This document shows positions 1 to 12,500 of a stretch of DNA of 64,000 bases, one piece after another. The stretch's first letter is position 1. Each line of letters starts with the position of its first letter. A program made the position numbers and the translations under genes. Source of the stretch: Symbiodinium natans (lineage: Eukaryota > Sar > Dinophyceae > Suessiales > Symbiodiniaceae). The stretch is taken from contig CAJNDS010002672.1 of the NCBI GenBank assembly GCA_905221605.1, positions 155,056 to 219,055 of the forward strand, in the 5' to 3' direction. The notes under the pieces were generated by a model that worked only from the letters and a program-made list of their open reading frames with translations, did no database searches and had not been told where the DNA came from.

Positions 1-512
1 AAACCCTAAACCCTAAACCCTAAACCCTAAACCCTAAACCCTAAACCCTAAACCCTAACCCCTAAGCCCTAAGCCCTAAGCCCTAAGCCCTAAACCCAAA
101 ACCCTAAACCCTAAACCCTAAGTAGTTTTAATGGCGGTTCCAAGATCTGGATATGTGGTCCAAAGGTGCTACAGGAAGACTCATTAGAATGAAGCCCCAG
201 GAACCAGCCGAAGCGTGTGGATTTGCGGTTAGCCCCAGAATGATAGGGTCTATAAGCCTGTTGTTCACGGTCGATCAATGGTTGACACAGGATTTTATTA
301 TTAAGGGGTCTCAGGATACGTCCTAAAGGTACAGATTCCAAGCCAGTTAGGGTCTCAAGGTGTGACAGGGAGATTCCGGAAGGTTAGACAGGCGGTTGGG
401 GTCCTATTGATGATGGGGAAGTTAGTACTAAGTTGGGAAGGGTCTCAAGGTGTGATGGGTGAACACGGCTTACAAGGAGCGGCTGACAGGTTAAACCCTC
501 CTTCCGAGGAAG
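1..512. repeat. Intronic tract upstream of exon 1
   Basis: Positions 1-58 are perfect CCCTAAA units, 59-120 variant CCCTAAG and CCCTAAA units. From 121 to 512 the sequence is unique with the phrase AAGGGTCTCAAGGTGTGA recurring in variant form near 350 and 435. I see no exon here before 513. It is read as the 3' part of a GOGAT intron, not a chromosome end. Confidence 0.6.
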
Positions 513-575
513 GTGGAGATGCTCATGGCGCCCATGGTGAAAACTGGCGCAGAGCCCCTGGGCTCCATGGGCCAG
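513..575 (+). CDS. GOGAT exon 1 of window
   Basis: Acceptor gaggaag; 21 codons, phase 0 to 0, including [19 protein letters not shown], which matches the GOGAT segment ending in GSMG-(N/D)D. Donor is GA (gaccac), one of two GA donors. The upstream border is the least certain because no earlier exon was identified. Confidence 0.8.
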
Positions 576-3500
576 GACCACAACGATGCCTTCTCTTTGA
601 GGGCTTAGGGGTTTAGGGTTTAGGGTTTAGGGTTTAGGGTTTAGGGTTCAGAGTTTAGGACCACGACGATGCTTGAGGGCTTTTTTAGTGTTGAGGGGTT
701 TAGGGATTAGGGCTTGTGGATCGGGCTTCGGGGTTTCGGGGTTCAGGGCCGTTTCTTGATTTAGGACTGTTTAAGGGTTTAGGGCCGTTTGGGGCCGTTT
801 AGCTTACACCTCAGGCTTGGGTCCGTAATCCCATGATCCGGCCTTCCTATACGTCTCAGCAGTACGGTCTTGGGTTTAGGATTCAGGGTTTAGGGGCTTA
901 GTCGTTTATGCTTGAATGCTTGAGGGTTGCGGTTTACGAACTCCGGAAACTCGAAGTTTCAGGTTCGAGTCCTCACGTGGGCCGCAAGCAAGCATCGTAT
1001 TCTGGTGAAGAGAACCCACGATGCCCCGGGGCCTGGAAGATTTTTACTACGGGGTTCGGGACCATTTCGGTGTGCTTCGCACGGTTTTTTTCAGGATTGA
1101 AGGGTTCAGGTCATCCCTAAACCCTAAACCCTAAACCCTAAACCCTAAACCCTAAACCCTAAACCCTAAACCCTAAACCCTAAACCCTAAACCCTAAACC
1201 CTAAACCATCGTGCTTGGGTTTCTTAAGGTACAACCCTTTCCCCTACAACCTCACACGCCACTTCTCAGCAGGACGTGGCGCTGGCCTGCATGCAGCTTG
1301 GCTTAGGGTTTAGGGTTTAGGGTTTAGGGTTTAGGGTTTAGGGTTTAGGGTTTAGGGTTTAGGGTTTAGGGTGTAGGGTTTAGGCTTTAGGCTTTAGGGT
1401 TTAGGCTTTAGGGTTTAGGGTTTAGGGTTTAAGGTTTAGGGTCATGGACCTCCTAGAAAGGTGGTGAGGTCAGGATCAAGTGTACATCGATACGTAAGTG
1501 AACGCAAGCCGTAGATGTTCATGTAGCAACGTAAGCGCTGTTGTATTTACATAACCACATGCGTATGAACATATACGTGTGAGCAAGCGCCAATGCTCCC
1601 TACCATTCAAGGAAGCGGCGGACATGAATGCTCAAAACCTTGTAGAGCGGAGCGCTTACACCCCTGCGTTGATGATGGAGCGCACCACTGGCCACAACCT
1701 TGAATGTTTCCGAAAGACACATTCAGATATGAAGCACAAATATCTGCCCCCCCCTGCCCCCCATGTTGCGTCCGTTAGCACAAGTAAGGAGTTTTGGCAG
1801 CCGCTCATGTGTAAACATGTAAATATGAATGCTATAAATGTGCACATGTATACCCGTTTAAAACGACACGTATATCAACGCATAGATGTGCATAACCACA
1901 TATTCTTTGCATGCGTGCATCACTCAGATATCATGTACATATGCATGTATTCATTCATTTGCCTATACCTATATCCCCCTTGGGAATTATTGTTTTCTGT
2001 TTATATAAAACCCAAGAGGACATTAAACATGTCATGTTTATTAAGGTTCCAAGGGGAGTATAGATATCCTTTATCTTTGTGCTGATGCTTGTTTGCTTCT
2101 GTTCATGCAGGGACAGGCGCAACGAGTTTTCAGGGAGCTCGGGTCACGGCGCCCTTTACTCAAAGGAAACCCTAAACCCTAAACTTAGGCCCCTAAACCC
2201 TAAACCCTAAACCCTAAACCCTAAACCCTAAACCCTAAACCCTAAACCCGAGTATAGGCCCTTTAGGCTTTGAGGCTGAAGGTTTTGGGTTTGCGGCTTG
2301 GGGTCTTCGGAGGCTTCGGCTTTGGGAGTGTCAGGGGGTGTGGTGTTTTCTTTAGGCGCCAAGGGGGCTAACCCCTCAAAGCCCTACACCACCTAGTGCC
2401 AAAGACTTCCCCCTAAACCCTAAGCCCTACACCCTAAACCCTAAACCCTAAACCCTCAACCCTAAGCCCTAAGCCCGAAGCCCTAAACCCTAAACCCCAA
2501 CCCGAAAAACCTAAACCCTAACAAACACAAATAAAAGACATCTCAACTGGAGGTCGCGGATGCCTCGCCAGCCATTTGACTACTTCTTCCAGCTCCTGGG
2601 CCCACACCTAAAGTCTCCTCTGCGTTTTGCCATGCCTCAGGGTTTAGGGTTTAGAGTTTAGGGTTTAGGGTTTAGGGTTTAGGGTTTGGGGCTTTAAGGT
2701 TGTAGGGTGTTGGGGAAGATAAGCAACAGCAAGTTCGTGACTTCTCAACAGCTTGGTAGCCCAGTGGTGCCCTTCTCCCTTTTTTGGGGTTCAAGGTTCT
2801 CTTACAAAGTAACCAACCAAACAAGGTGCCCTTGAGTGTTGGATTCTAATGATGGGTGGCCGGGGTCTCGTCTGAGTTTGGAAGGCCTGTCGACCCTTGT
2901 TCTTTGCGCTTCTAAGCCCTAAGCCCTAAGCCCTAAGCCCTAAGCCCTAAGCCCTAAGCCCTAAGCCCTAAGCCCTAGGCCCTAGGCCCTAGGCCCTAGG
3001 CCCTGAGCCCTAAGCCCTAAGCCCTCAACCCTAAACCCTGAGCCCATCTTCAAGAACCCTTCAAGCCCTTCAGCTCCCAACCCGAAACAATCAACCACGC
3101 CCCTGAAAAGAAATCAAGGGTTTAGGGCTTGGGGCTTGGGGCTTGGGGCTTAGGGCTTAGGGCTTAGGGCTTAGGGCTTAGGGCTTAGGGCTTAAGGGGT
3201 ATGGGTTTGGGGTGTGTTGAAGTATGCTTAAAAAGTATGGAAGCTTAGGGAGCCTGAGGGAGTAGTGGGGGGTATGAGGGAACCTTGGGTTACATGCCCC
3301 TTCTTGAGGCCCCCCCCTCCCACAAGGACCCCGAAAATTGTTGTTCTGGCTTGCCCCCCATGCTCCCTTTGTTAAGGGGCTAGGTTCGATTTCAAAAAAC
3401 CCGTGTCGCACGAAGGGCGGCCCCTTTTCTTCTTAGGCTGCTGAACCCTGAACCCCTAGCCCTAAACCCTAAACCCTAAACCCTAAACCCTAAACCCTAA

Positions 3501-6500
3501 ACCCCAAACCCCAAACCCTAAACCCTAAACCTTGAATCCAAACCATTCAGGGTCCATGGTGCTGGCCTTTAATGCAAGGCTGCGCACCACAAGGGACCCA
3601 ATCTAAGCAAGCCACAAGAGGCCGAAAACGACCCTGCTGAGGGTTTAGGGTCTGTAGGGTCTTGAGGGTCTTGTTGGGCTTGAGGGTCTTTAGGCTTTGC
3701 AGGGTCTCTGGGGTCTTGAGGGTTAAGGGTTTGGGGCTTCGGCAGGGTGCTTAGGGCGTGTAGCATCTAGAGTGTGTAGGGTGCCGGGCTCAGGGTGCAC
3801 AGTGCTGCGGGCCAGGGCACTCTGCAACTCTAAGCCCGACCGAAACCCTAAACCCTAAGCCCTATAAACCCTGAACTCTGAACCCTGAACCCTGAACTCT
3901 GAACTCTGAACCCTGAACCTGAACACGAATCCCGCACGCAAAGGCTCTTCGCGCAGGCGACAAACCCTCCGATCGATCCAATTCGTGAGGCAAACGACCT
4001 GGCTGGCGGGCGTTTAGGGTTTAGGGTTCAGGGTGTAGGGGTTAGGGGTTTAGGGGTTTAGGGGTTTAGGGGTTTAGGGGTTGAGGGGTTGAGGGGTTTA
4101 GGGGTTTAGGGGTGTAGGGGCTTAGGGGTTTAGGGGTTTAGGGGTTTAGGGGTTGAGGGGTTGAGGGGGTTTAGGGGTTTAGGGGTTGAGGGTTGAGGGG
4201 TTAGGGGTTGAGGAGGGGTTGAGGGGTTTAGAGTTTTAGGGGTTTAGGGTTTAGGGGTTTCGGGTTTAGGGGGTTTAGGGGTTTAGGGGTGTAGGGGTTT
4301 AGGGGTTTAGGGGTTTAGGGGTTGAGGGGTTGAGGGGTTTAGGGGTTTAGGGGGTTAGGGGTTTAGGGGTTTAGGGGTTTCGGGGTTTAGGGGTTGAGGG
4401 ATTGAGGGGTTGAGGGGTTTAGGGGTTTAGGGGTTTAGGGGTTTAGGGGTTTCGGGGTTTAGGGGTTTAGGGGTTTAGGGGTTTCGAGGTTTAGGGGTTC
4501 AGGGGTTTAGAGGTTTAGAGGTTTAGGGCTTTAGTGTTTTAGGTTCAGGGGTGTAGAGGTTTGAGGTTTAGGGCTTTGAGTTTAGGTGCTTAAAGGGGTT
4601 TAGGGCGTCGTACGCCCAATGTGGATCGTGCGCAGACGCCGCCCAAGGCAATGATGTGCGACTCAGACTGTGGCGTCCCACTGGCCCCGGATAATGTGCA
4701 CCCGTTTGTCTGCAGCGTCTGCGGCTGGCAATGGGACGGCGTCGTACGCCGTGGACATCCACAGAAACACTGGTTTTGCCCTACCTGCCGCACGTTCTTT
4801 TTTTCGGCTTCAGGGTGAAGAGGTTAGGGGTTTACGGGCCTAGGGTTCCTGAACCCCGAAACTCTACACCTGACTCCCTAAACCCGTGCCTCAGTGTCGT
4901 TGGAGCAGGTAATCAAAGTCCGGTTTGGGGCGCGGGGCTCCTAAATTCAAACCATCCCTTTGCAAACCCCGTTCCAGCTGAACTCGAAACCCTGCTCCCT
5001 CAACTTTACACCCTAAGCCCTAAACCCTAAATTCTAAAACGCCGAGAAGCGCAACACCCTAAAGAATCTCAAGTCTGCATGGGCTAGCTGTGTGGGCCAC
5101 ATGTTGTGTCCGATAGCGTGACATGGAATTGAGGTTTTAGGGCTTTAGGGCTTCGGGAGCTGCTTACGACCCTAAAAACTAAAAACCCTAAACCCTAAAC
5201 TCTAAACCCTAAACCCTAAACGAGACCCTAAACCCTAAACCCTAAACCCCACAGGCCAACGTGATGTCGCTGACTTGCCCGGTGGGCCCCGAGAAGAGCC
5301 TGCTGGAGCCCTCGCCAGAGGCACTTTCGTGGTCCTTTTCGGTTTTCATCCCTGGGGCTTAGGGTTTAGGGGTTTAGGGTTTAGGGTTTGGGGTTTAGGG
5401 TCTAGGGGTTTGGGGTTTAGGGTCTAGGGTTTAGGGTCTAGGGTTAGGGTCCAGGGTTTAGGGTTTAGGGTTTAGGGTAGCTCTGACTTGGGATTTCCGG
5501 GAATTCGGGGTATTTAGGGTTTATGGTGTCAACCTAGTGTTTATTTAGTGTTTAGGACTATTTGGTTATTGGCTTTAGTTGAGTGTGGGTGCTTCTGGTA
5601 TGTCGGGCTTAGGGGTTTCAATTCGGGTTTAGGCATTAGTTGTTTGGGTATGTTTTGGTGTCGGGGGCTTTGGGTTGAAACCCTAAACCTTAGACCCTAA
5701 CCCCTAAACCATTGTACCCCTAAACCCGAAACCAGAAACCCTAAACCCGAAACCCTAAACCCTAAACCCTATACCCTAAACCCAGCATCATGCGACTCTC
5801 CAGCTGGAGTCTTCCGCCTTGGCAGTGGGTTTCGAATGCATTTGGGTGTGTTTTGGGGTTTAGGATTTAGGGTTTAGGGTTTCAGAAGGGTGCGCTGTTT
5901 AGGGTTTAGGGTTTAGGGTTTAGGGTTTAGGGTTTAGGGTTTAGGGTTTAGGGGTTTTAGAAGGGTGCGCTGCCTAAACCCTAAACCCTTTGCTAGCAGC
6001 TCCTTACTAGGGATTCTGGTAGGTGGTACGAATAATCCTCATTAAAGACTGCCAGAAAAAGTCCGGAGCATCCCAAGCCTCTCCCCCCTTATAGAGTCCC
6101 TGTATATACCTAGGTAGCCCCCAACTAACCTCCCAAGGTTCAGGTCTAAACCCGAAACCCTAAACCCTAAACCCTAAACCCTAAACCCTAAACCCTAAAC
6201 CCTAAACCCTAAACCCTAAACCCTAAACCCTAAACCCTAAACCCTAAACCCTAGACCTAAACCTTCTGCTGTATCTCACTGGGTACGCAGCCCAAGGCTC
6301 TGCACTTTTCATGAGAGGCCTGCCGCCGCGTCTTCCTCGACTCCCCAATCCTGGACACACGCCGCTACAACGCCCTCTTTGGCCTGGAGGCCAGCTTAGG
6401 GTTTAGGGTTTAGGGTTTAGGGTTTAGGGTTTAGGGTTTAGGGTTTAGGGTTTAGGGTTTAGGGTTTAGGGTTTTAGGGTTTAGGGTTTAGGGTTTAGGG

Positions 6501-9500
6501 TTCAGGGTTCAGGGTTCAGGGTTCAGGGTTTAGGGTTTGGGACTGAGCGGCGGTTTCAAGGTTTTAGGTTTTGGTGCCTTTACCCCTGAAGCTCCTCAAC
6601 CCTATCCTTTTTTTAAGGTTTTGGAGGTTTCGGTGTTTGAGGTTGGGCTCAGCTTCTGGGAAGTGCACTCCTTAGACTACAGGGGTCAGCTGCCGCAATA
6701 CCCGAGGGATTCTCAAGACATCGTCCGTCATTGGGGTTTAGGGTCTGGCGCAAACAAAAGCAGAGAAAGGGCAATGCTCGCCTGCTCGGGCGAGCCGATC
6801 TCGCCAACTCTGGAAGCGTTGGTCCTGCAATAACGCTCAGTGCCCCATATCCCTTAAACCCTAAACCCTAAACCCTAAACCCTCAACCCTAAACCCTAAA
6901 CCCTAAACCCTAAACCCTAAACCCTAACCCCCCCATATCCACACACCAGCGGACGCATGGTTCAATCCTAAGTCCCATGGCAGAGGCCCTGCAGAGGCCT
7001 TGAAGGAAGAGCTTGTGGGTGTTGGCCTAGACCCGAAACCCTAAACCCTAAACCCTAAACCCTGAACCCTAAACCCTAAACCGCTTCTCTGAGCCCTCGG
7101 CCCTCAAGCCCTACTCCTACCATTAAGGCCGGTGTCGACGATGATCTTGGGCCTGGCAGTTTTGGAACTTCTTGAGCCTCTTCCCCGAGTTGCTAAGGTT
7201 TGGGGTTTGGGGTTTAGGGTTTAGGGTCTAGGGTTTAGGGCTAGGGTTTAGGGCTAGGGTTTAGGGCTTAAGGTGTTTGGGGTTTGTAGGGGCCCCCCAG
7301 TCCTCGGGGCTCCCCCCCCCTTGGAGAGAAACACTTATGCACCAGTTATACCTGTACGTACAACCCACTTATAAGCCCCCTACGTGCCATAATATGGTTG
7401 TAAGTACAGTTATAAGTACACTTTTAGTTGATGAATCAGTACAGTTATAAGTACAGTTATAAGTACAGTCATAATTGGTTAATAAGTACAGTTATAAGTA
7501 TCGTTATAAGTAGGTACAGTTATCATTGGTTAACAAGTGCCATGAACCTCCAAGCAGGCGGATGGCATGCCTACGGTGGTTCTGGACATGACCTACGGCC
7601 TGAGCGACCCTCGGCTGGCCTTCGGTTGTTTCTCTCTTTCTCAAGTCTTGGTGGGTTTAGGGTTTGGGGTTTAGGGTTTGGGGGTTAGGGTTTAGGGTTT
7701 AGGGTTTGAGGTTTAGGGTCTCGGGTTTGGGGTTAAGGGTTTGGGGTTTAGGGAGCCTGCCCCCGAACTGCCCCTAATCCCTCCCGCCTCTGCGGCAGTT
7801 TAGAACAAGGACCCCACAAAGGTACCCCTACGTAATTTCGGAAACCCCTATATTGTTTAGGGTTTAGGGTTTTGGGTTTAGGGTTTAAGGTTTAGAGTTT
7901 TGGGTTTAGGGTTTAGGGGTTGTAGGACTTGTAGGGCGTATGGCGTTCTTTAGGCCCCTAGAAAAGCCCGAGAGCTTGGGGGGGTGCGGGCCTGTGCCCC
8001 CAAGCTTCCTAGCCTAAACTTAGGGTTTAGGCTGTAGGCTTTAGGGTTTAGGGTTTAGGGTTCAGGGTTCAGGGTTTAGGGCTCCAACGACCCTACAAGC
8101 TCCCGTGTTTTGGGGGGGAGACTTCGGGCCCCGAAGCCCCAAAAACCCCGAGAAGCAGCCCCAGGAGACGAAGTCGCGGGCGCGGCAGGCGGACCGCGCG
8201 ACGCGAGGCAACAACCTCCTCAAGGAGGGCCTCCTGGGGGGGGGGTTAGGGTGTTAAGGTTTTTTCGGTTTTTTTTTGTTGATTGGGTGGTTTTAGGGTC
8301 TTTTTTTAAGGGTTTTTTGGGGTTTGGGTTTTTAGGGTGTTTTCGGTTTTAAGGTTTTTGTGTTTTTAGGGTTTTCGGGTTTTAAGGTCTTGACGGTTTT
8401 AGAGTGTTGGGGTTTTGGGGTTTTGGGGGTTTTAGGATTTTAGGGCTTTAGGGCTTTCGGGTTTTAGGGTTTTAGGGCTTTAGGGTTTTCGCGTTAGGTT
8501 TTGAGGGTTTGGGGGGTTTAGGCATTTGGGGGGGCCTTAGGGATACAGAGTTTAGCGGGCAGTTCCTCCTCCTCCTCTTCCTCCTCCTCTCATCGCCATC
8601 TTACCGCGGGACCCCAGATCACGTGCACCCCGCACGCCGGAGCCTCTGAGCTTCAAAGAGTCTGTAGGGCTCAGATGGGCTTAAGAAGTCAACGAGACAG
8701 CTCGGCGTGCCCCAAGGCTCCTGTACTTGAGTTTTGCCAGAAGGCGGCACTTAAAAAAGCGCGGCTGAACGACGTCGAAGCAATGCCGGCATGCAGTTGT
8801 GGCCGTCAAGCCCGCCTGAGGTGTGACTTGCGAAGGAAGCTGGAAGGGCCCTAAACCCTAAACCCTAAACCCTAAACCCCAAACCCCAAACCCTAAACCC
8901 TAAACCCTAAACCCCAAACCCTAAACCCCAAACCCTAAACCCTAAACCCTAAACCCTTGCGAGGCTTGGCTCCCAGCTCTCCCCCGCAGAGTCCCCGTAG
9001 CGCAAGACGCAGTCTACACAAGCCGTGACTCAACGTCTCAGCGCCCCAGGCAACTTGAAACCGTGGCTCAGCCATTTCAAAGCTCCTTTCAGATGCCAAA
9101 GAACCGGACAGCTCGTTGGAGTCTGCCGGACCTGAACACACCTCAAGCGCGAGTCCGGTTGAAAGGGCTTGTTGAGGTTCAGAGGGTTCATGCGTGGGTT
9201 GCCATTGTTTCCATGTCGTTTAGTGGTTCAAGGCCATGGGAAGCAATCAGCAACCTCAAAATTCAAGCCTGTTTCCACAGCCCTAAACAAACCCAAACCC
9301 TAAAACGCCTTAAAACCTAAACCCCTAAAACCCCTAAACCGCAAAAACCCCTAAACCGCTAAAACCCCAAAACCCCCAAACCCCAAAACCCAAAAACCCC
9401 AAAACCCCTAAACCCCTAAACCCTAAATCCTAAACCCCACCCCGGAAGAAACTTCGCGGGCAGGAGCGCCTGGACCAGATCTGCAAAGAAGCCGAGGCTG

Positions 9501-12500
9501 CCATCCTCGGCGATGGCGCTGCCATCCTGGCCCCCCGGCCTCTAAATGACGTTGGGCGGTTTAGGGTTTTGGGTTTGGGGTTTAGGGTTTGGGGTTTAGG
9601 GTTTAGGGCTTTTTGGGGTTTAGGGTTTGGGGTTTGTTTAGGGTTCAGGGTTTAGGTTTAGGGTTTGGTTTAGGGTTTGGGGTTTCGGGCTTAGGGGTTT
9701 GGGGTTTGGGGTTTAGGGTTTAGGGTAGTATAAACCCTATGCTCCATATGGGGCTCAGGAGGTCCATGAAGACACTATAGAAGCCAGGGTTTAGGGTTTA
9801 AGGTCATGAAGAGCTTGCCATGAAACAGTGTTGAAATGTTACCATTACTGTTATTGGTGAGTGTATTTAGGGTTTTCTTATGAGTGTGTAGAATTGGTGT
9901 CCTTTTTGGATACGAAGGATCAAGACCCTGCTGATATCGGTTTTTTTTCGGGGGGTGGGGTACTAGCTGAGGGCCTCTTGCCTCTAGGTTGTGCGGATTT
10001 CTTGCGCTCCGAGCCGTGCTTAGGGTTTAGGGTTTAGGGTTTAGGGTTTAGGGTCTAGCCCTCCAAGTAAGTCAGGCTTTGACCGTAACCCCCCACGGAA
10101 CCCTGAACCTGAGAGCCGTGAGCCCACCACCCTGAAGCTCCGAAACCCTAAGTCAACCCTGCGCCCTAGTCCGCCAATTCCTCAGAACTCACAACCTTAA
10201 GTTACTCCCGTAAGTTTACAAAGCATTTCCACCATCACTGAGTCATGGAACCCTCCGAGCTCCTAAGCCCCCCTTGAAGCCTCTAAAAGCTCTTGTTTCG
10301 ACTCTTACAGCTTGGGATGTTATACAAGCAGTCCTGAATCGTGATTAAAATGACTTGGTAGCTGAGTGAGTACACTTTACACTTTTTGTGACACTATTAA
10401 TCCCCAAAAAAGAACTGAAAAGGTACACTTTTTTTTTTTTGGGGGGGGGGGGGGCTCATGAACTCAGCAACTAAGATAAGGGGGGTACTAGAATCCCTAT
10501 TTTAAGGAGCTGTTAGTACAAGGGGGAACATCCCAATCTGAGAGCCTTCCCCCTAAACCCTAAACCCTAAACCCTAAACCCTAAACCCTAAGCCCTAAAC
10601 CCCTTCTCCCCTCGAGGTGCTGTCCCACCGCCGCGCGAGCCAGAGCCGCGTGCCTGTGAGCTCACTCTTGGCCGTGGGTGCGGTGCACCAGGTGGCTTAC
10701 CGAAAGCCCCATGGGGTTTAGGGTTTAGGGTTTAGGGTTTAGGCTTGAGGGTTGAGGGTTGAGGGTTTCTGGGACGTGCGATCTTGTGGGTTATACTTGA
10801 TAAGGGTAGTTGCTGCCTCGAAGCTGTAGGTAAAATCGTTTCGGTGTTTTCGTTTTTCGTGGATGGCTCCAGAGGGACTGGTCTCCGGGCAGGGCTCACT
10901 GTTTCGGGTTTAGGGTTTAGGGTTCAGGGTTTGGGGGGAGCTTTCTTGTTGGCCCTTTCTGGCTTGCGCTGTGTTGATCTACCCGCTACTTCGAGATCGC
11001 ACCAGGACCCCTCCACAGTTGAACTCAGAAAGGTTGAGGTGCCTGAAAGCATGCCTTTTCCCCCACGTCCGAACCTTGAACACAAGAGCTTCAGAGGTCT
11101 GTTTTTTGAGGTTTTTGTCAGGGCTTAGGCTTAAGGGGTTCAGGGCTCAAGGAATTTAAGGTTCAGTTTGGGATCTTCCCCCTTATACTACCAGCCCTTA
11201 CTTGGGGTTATAATAGGGGGGTACTATAAAGGAGCTGTTAGTTGGGGTTATCAATAGGGGGCACTCTTACAGGAGCTGTTAGCCTGAGGAGGAACATCCC
11301 AAGGGTCAGTGTTTACTACTGTTTGCTTAAGAACCCCCAAAAAATTAAAAAATGTTCTTCCTTATAAGGGCAATATAGGGATTAGTAGTTTATTTGTTTT
11401 TGGGGTTCCTAAGCAAAAAGTAGTTGAGGGTCAGCTTCGCCCCACTGTGCAGGACCTCATCGCCAAGAAGTTGCGCGCTAAGGCAGGCCGTAGCCCTTGT
11501 TCACGGGTGCTTACTTACCCCCAATCAGAAGGGGACCCCTAGATACTCCCATAAAGGGGATGTATAGGGCCCTCTATAGACTCCCCTTAAAGGGTTTATA
11601 GGGTACTTATAAATATAGCTTGTAAACCCCAAGTATAACTGTACTTCAACCCCCCCCCCCCTCAAGTCCCCTAAGTCCTCTAAGTAGGTTATCAGTAGAC
11701 GTATAATTGGGGTTCTCAGTACTCATGAACCTCCAAGTAAGCCCGAGCTTCTTCGATGTGTTTTCAAGACCTCCCTTGTCCCCATCGCAGAAGCGCCTAC
11801 AAATGCTGAGACCAAGGCGAACCCCTCCTTGTAATTCCTATCCTCGGCCCTAAGCCCTTGGTCTCGGGACTTCCGGCTTTGGAATATTGGGGTGGCTGTT
11901 TTGGGATAGGGCTGGCAGCGCGATGGCTGTTTGTTTGATTGGAGTGGGTTTAGGCTTCCTAATCGACCCTAGTAGACCCTAAACTACAAGAAGCCCTCTT
12001 ACCCAAACCCAAGTCATGGACTTCAACGTCCACCGAACCGCTGACATCCTAAACTGCACGAAGCCCCCTAAACCCTAAAACACATCAACGAACCCCAGGG
12101 TTTAGGGTTTAGGGTTGCGGGTTGCATAAAGCTCGCAAGAAGTCCTAGACTCCCAAATCCTGAAGCCACAAGAACCAAACGAATACCCTAAACTAGAAGC
12201 AGCCCTAGGCACTTAAACATCGGACAAAAAAAAAGGTAGCCCTAAACCCTAAACCCTAGACCCGAGACCCCAAACCCTAAACTGCCTCGGAGAGCAGGTT
12301 GCCTTGGTGGTGGAAGCAGCAGACGCCCACGCGTCTCGGCAGCCAGCGCCGAGAACCTTGAGGGTTTAGGGTTACGGTTTAGGCGGTTTAGGGTTTAGGG
12401 TTTGGGGTTTTCAGCTCCGAGTGTTTTTCGGGGTGCAGGACTTCTTGGGTTGTTTGGGGACGTGTACGGTTCTTAGGATTCATATGAAATATGAAAAGTT

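Larger units (their letters stand above)
9530..10616. repeat. GOGAT intron 8
   Basis: TTTAGGG and TTTGGGG units at 9556-9728 and 10020-10055, CCCTAAA at 10552-10602 before the acceptor. Two different MITE-like elements abut at 10354-10475 and 10479-10535. The remaining sequence (9800-10010, 10060-10350) is unremarkable. Confidence 0.65.
10692..11452. repeat. GOGAT intron 9
   Basis: TTTAGGG units at 10711-10770 near the donor but no CCCTAAA before the acceptor. Two MITE-like inverted repeats occupy 11167-11302 and 11323-11415, so the acceptor side is made by these elements. An open frame at 10784-11128 is not supported as coding. Confidence 0.6.

Noticed and set aside
1-120. Chromosome end (true telomere) at the window start
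   Set aside because: The same arrays recur in both orientations through the whole window and the GOGAT N-terminal exons must lie upstream, so this is interstitial repeat.
1579-2085. 168-codon ORF in intron 2
   Set aside because: AT-rich repetitive words, no domain, and overlapping ORFs on the other strand; looks like chance.
7086-7190. Extra GOGAT exon between exons 6 and 7
   Set aside because: The best frame (AGVDDDLGP) breaks phase, and exons 6 and 7 already join with normal family length.
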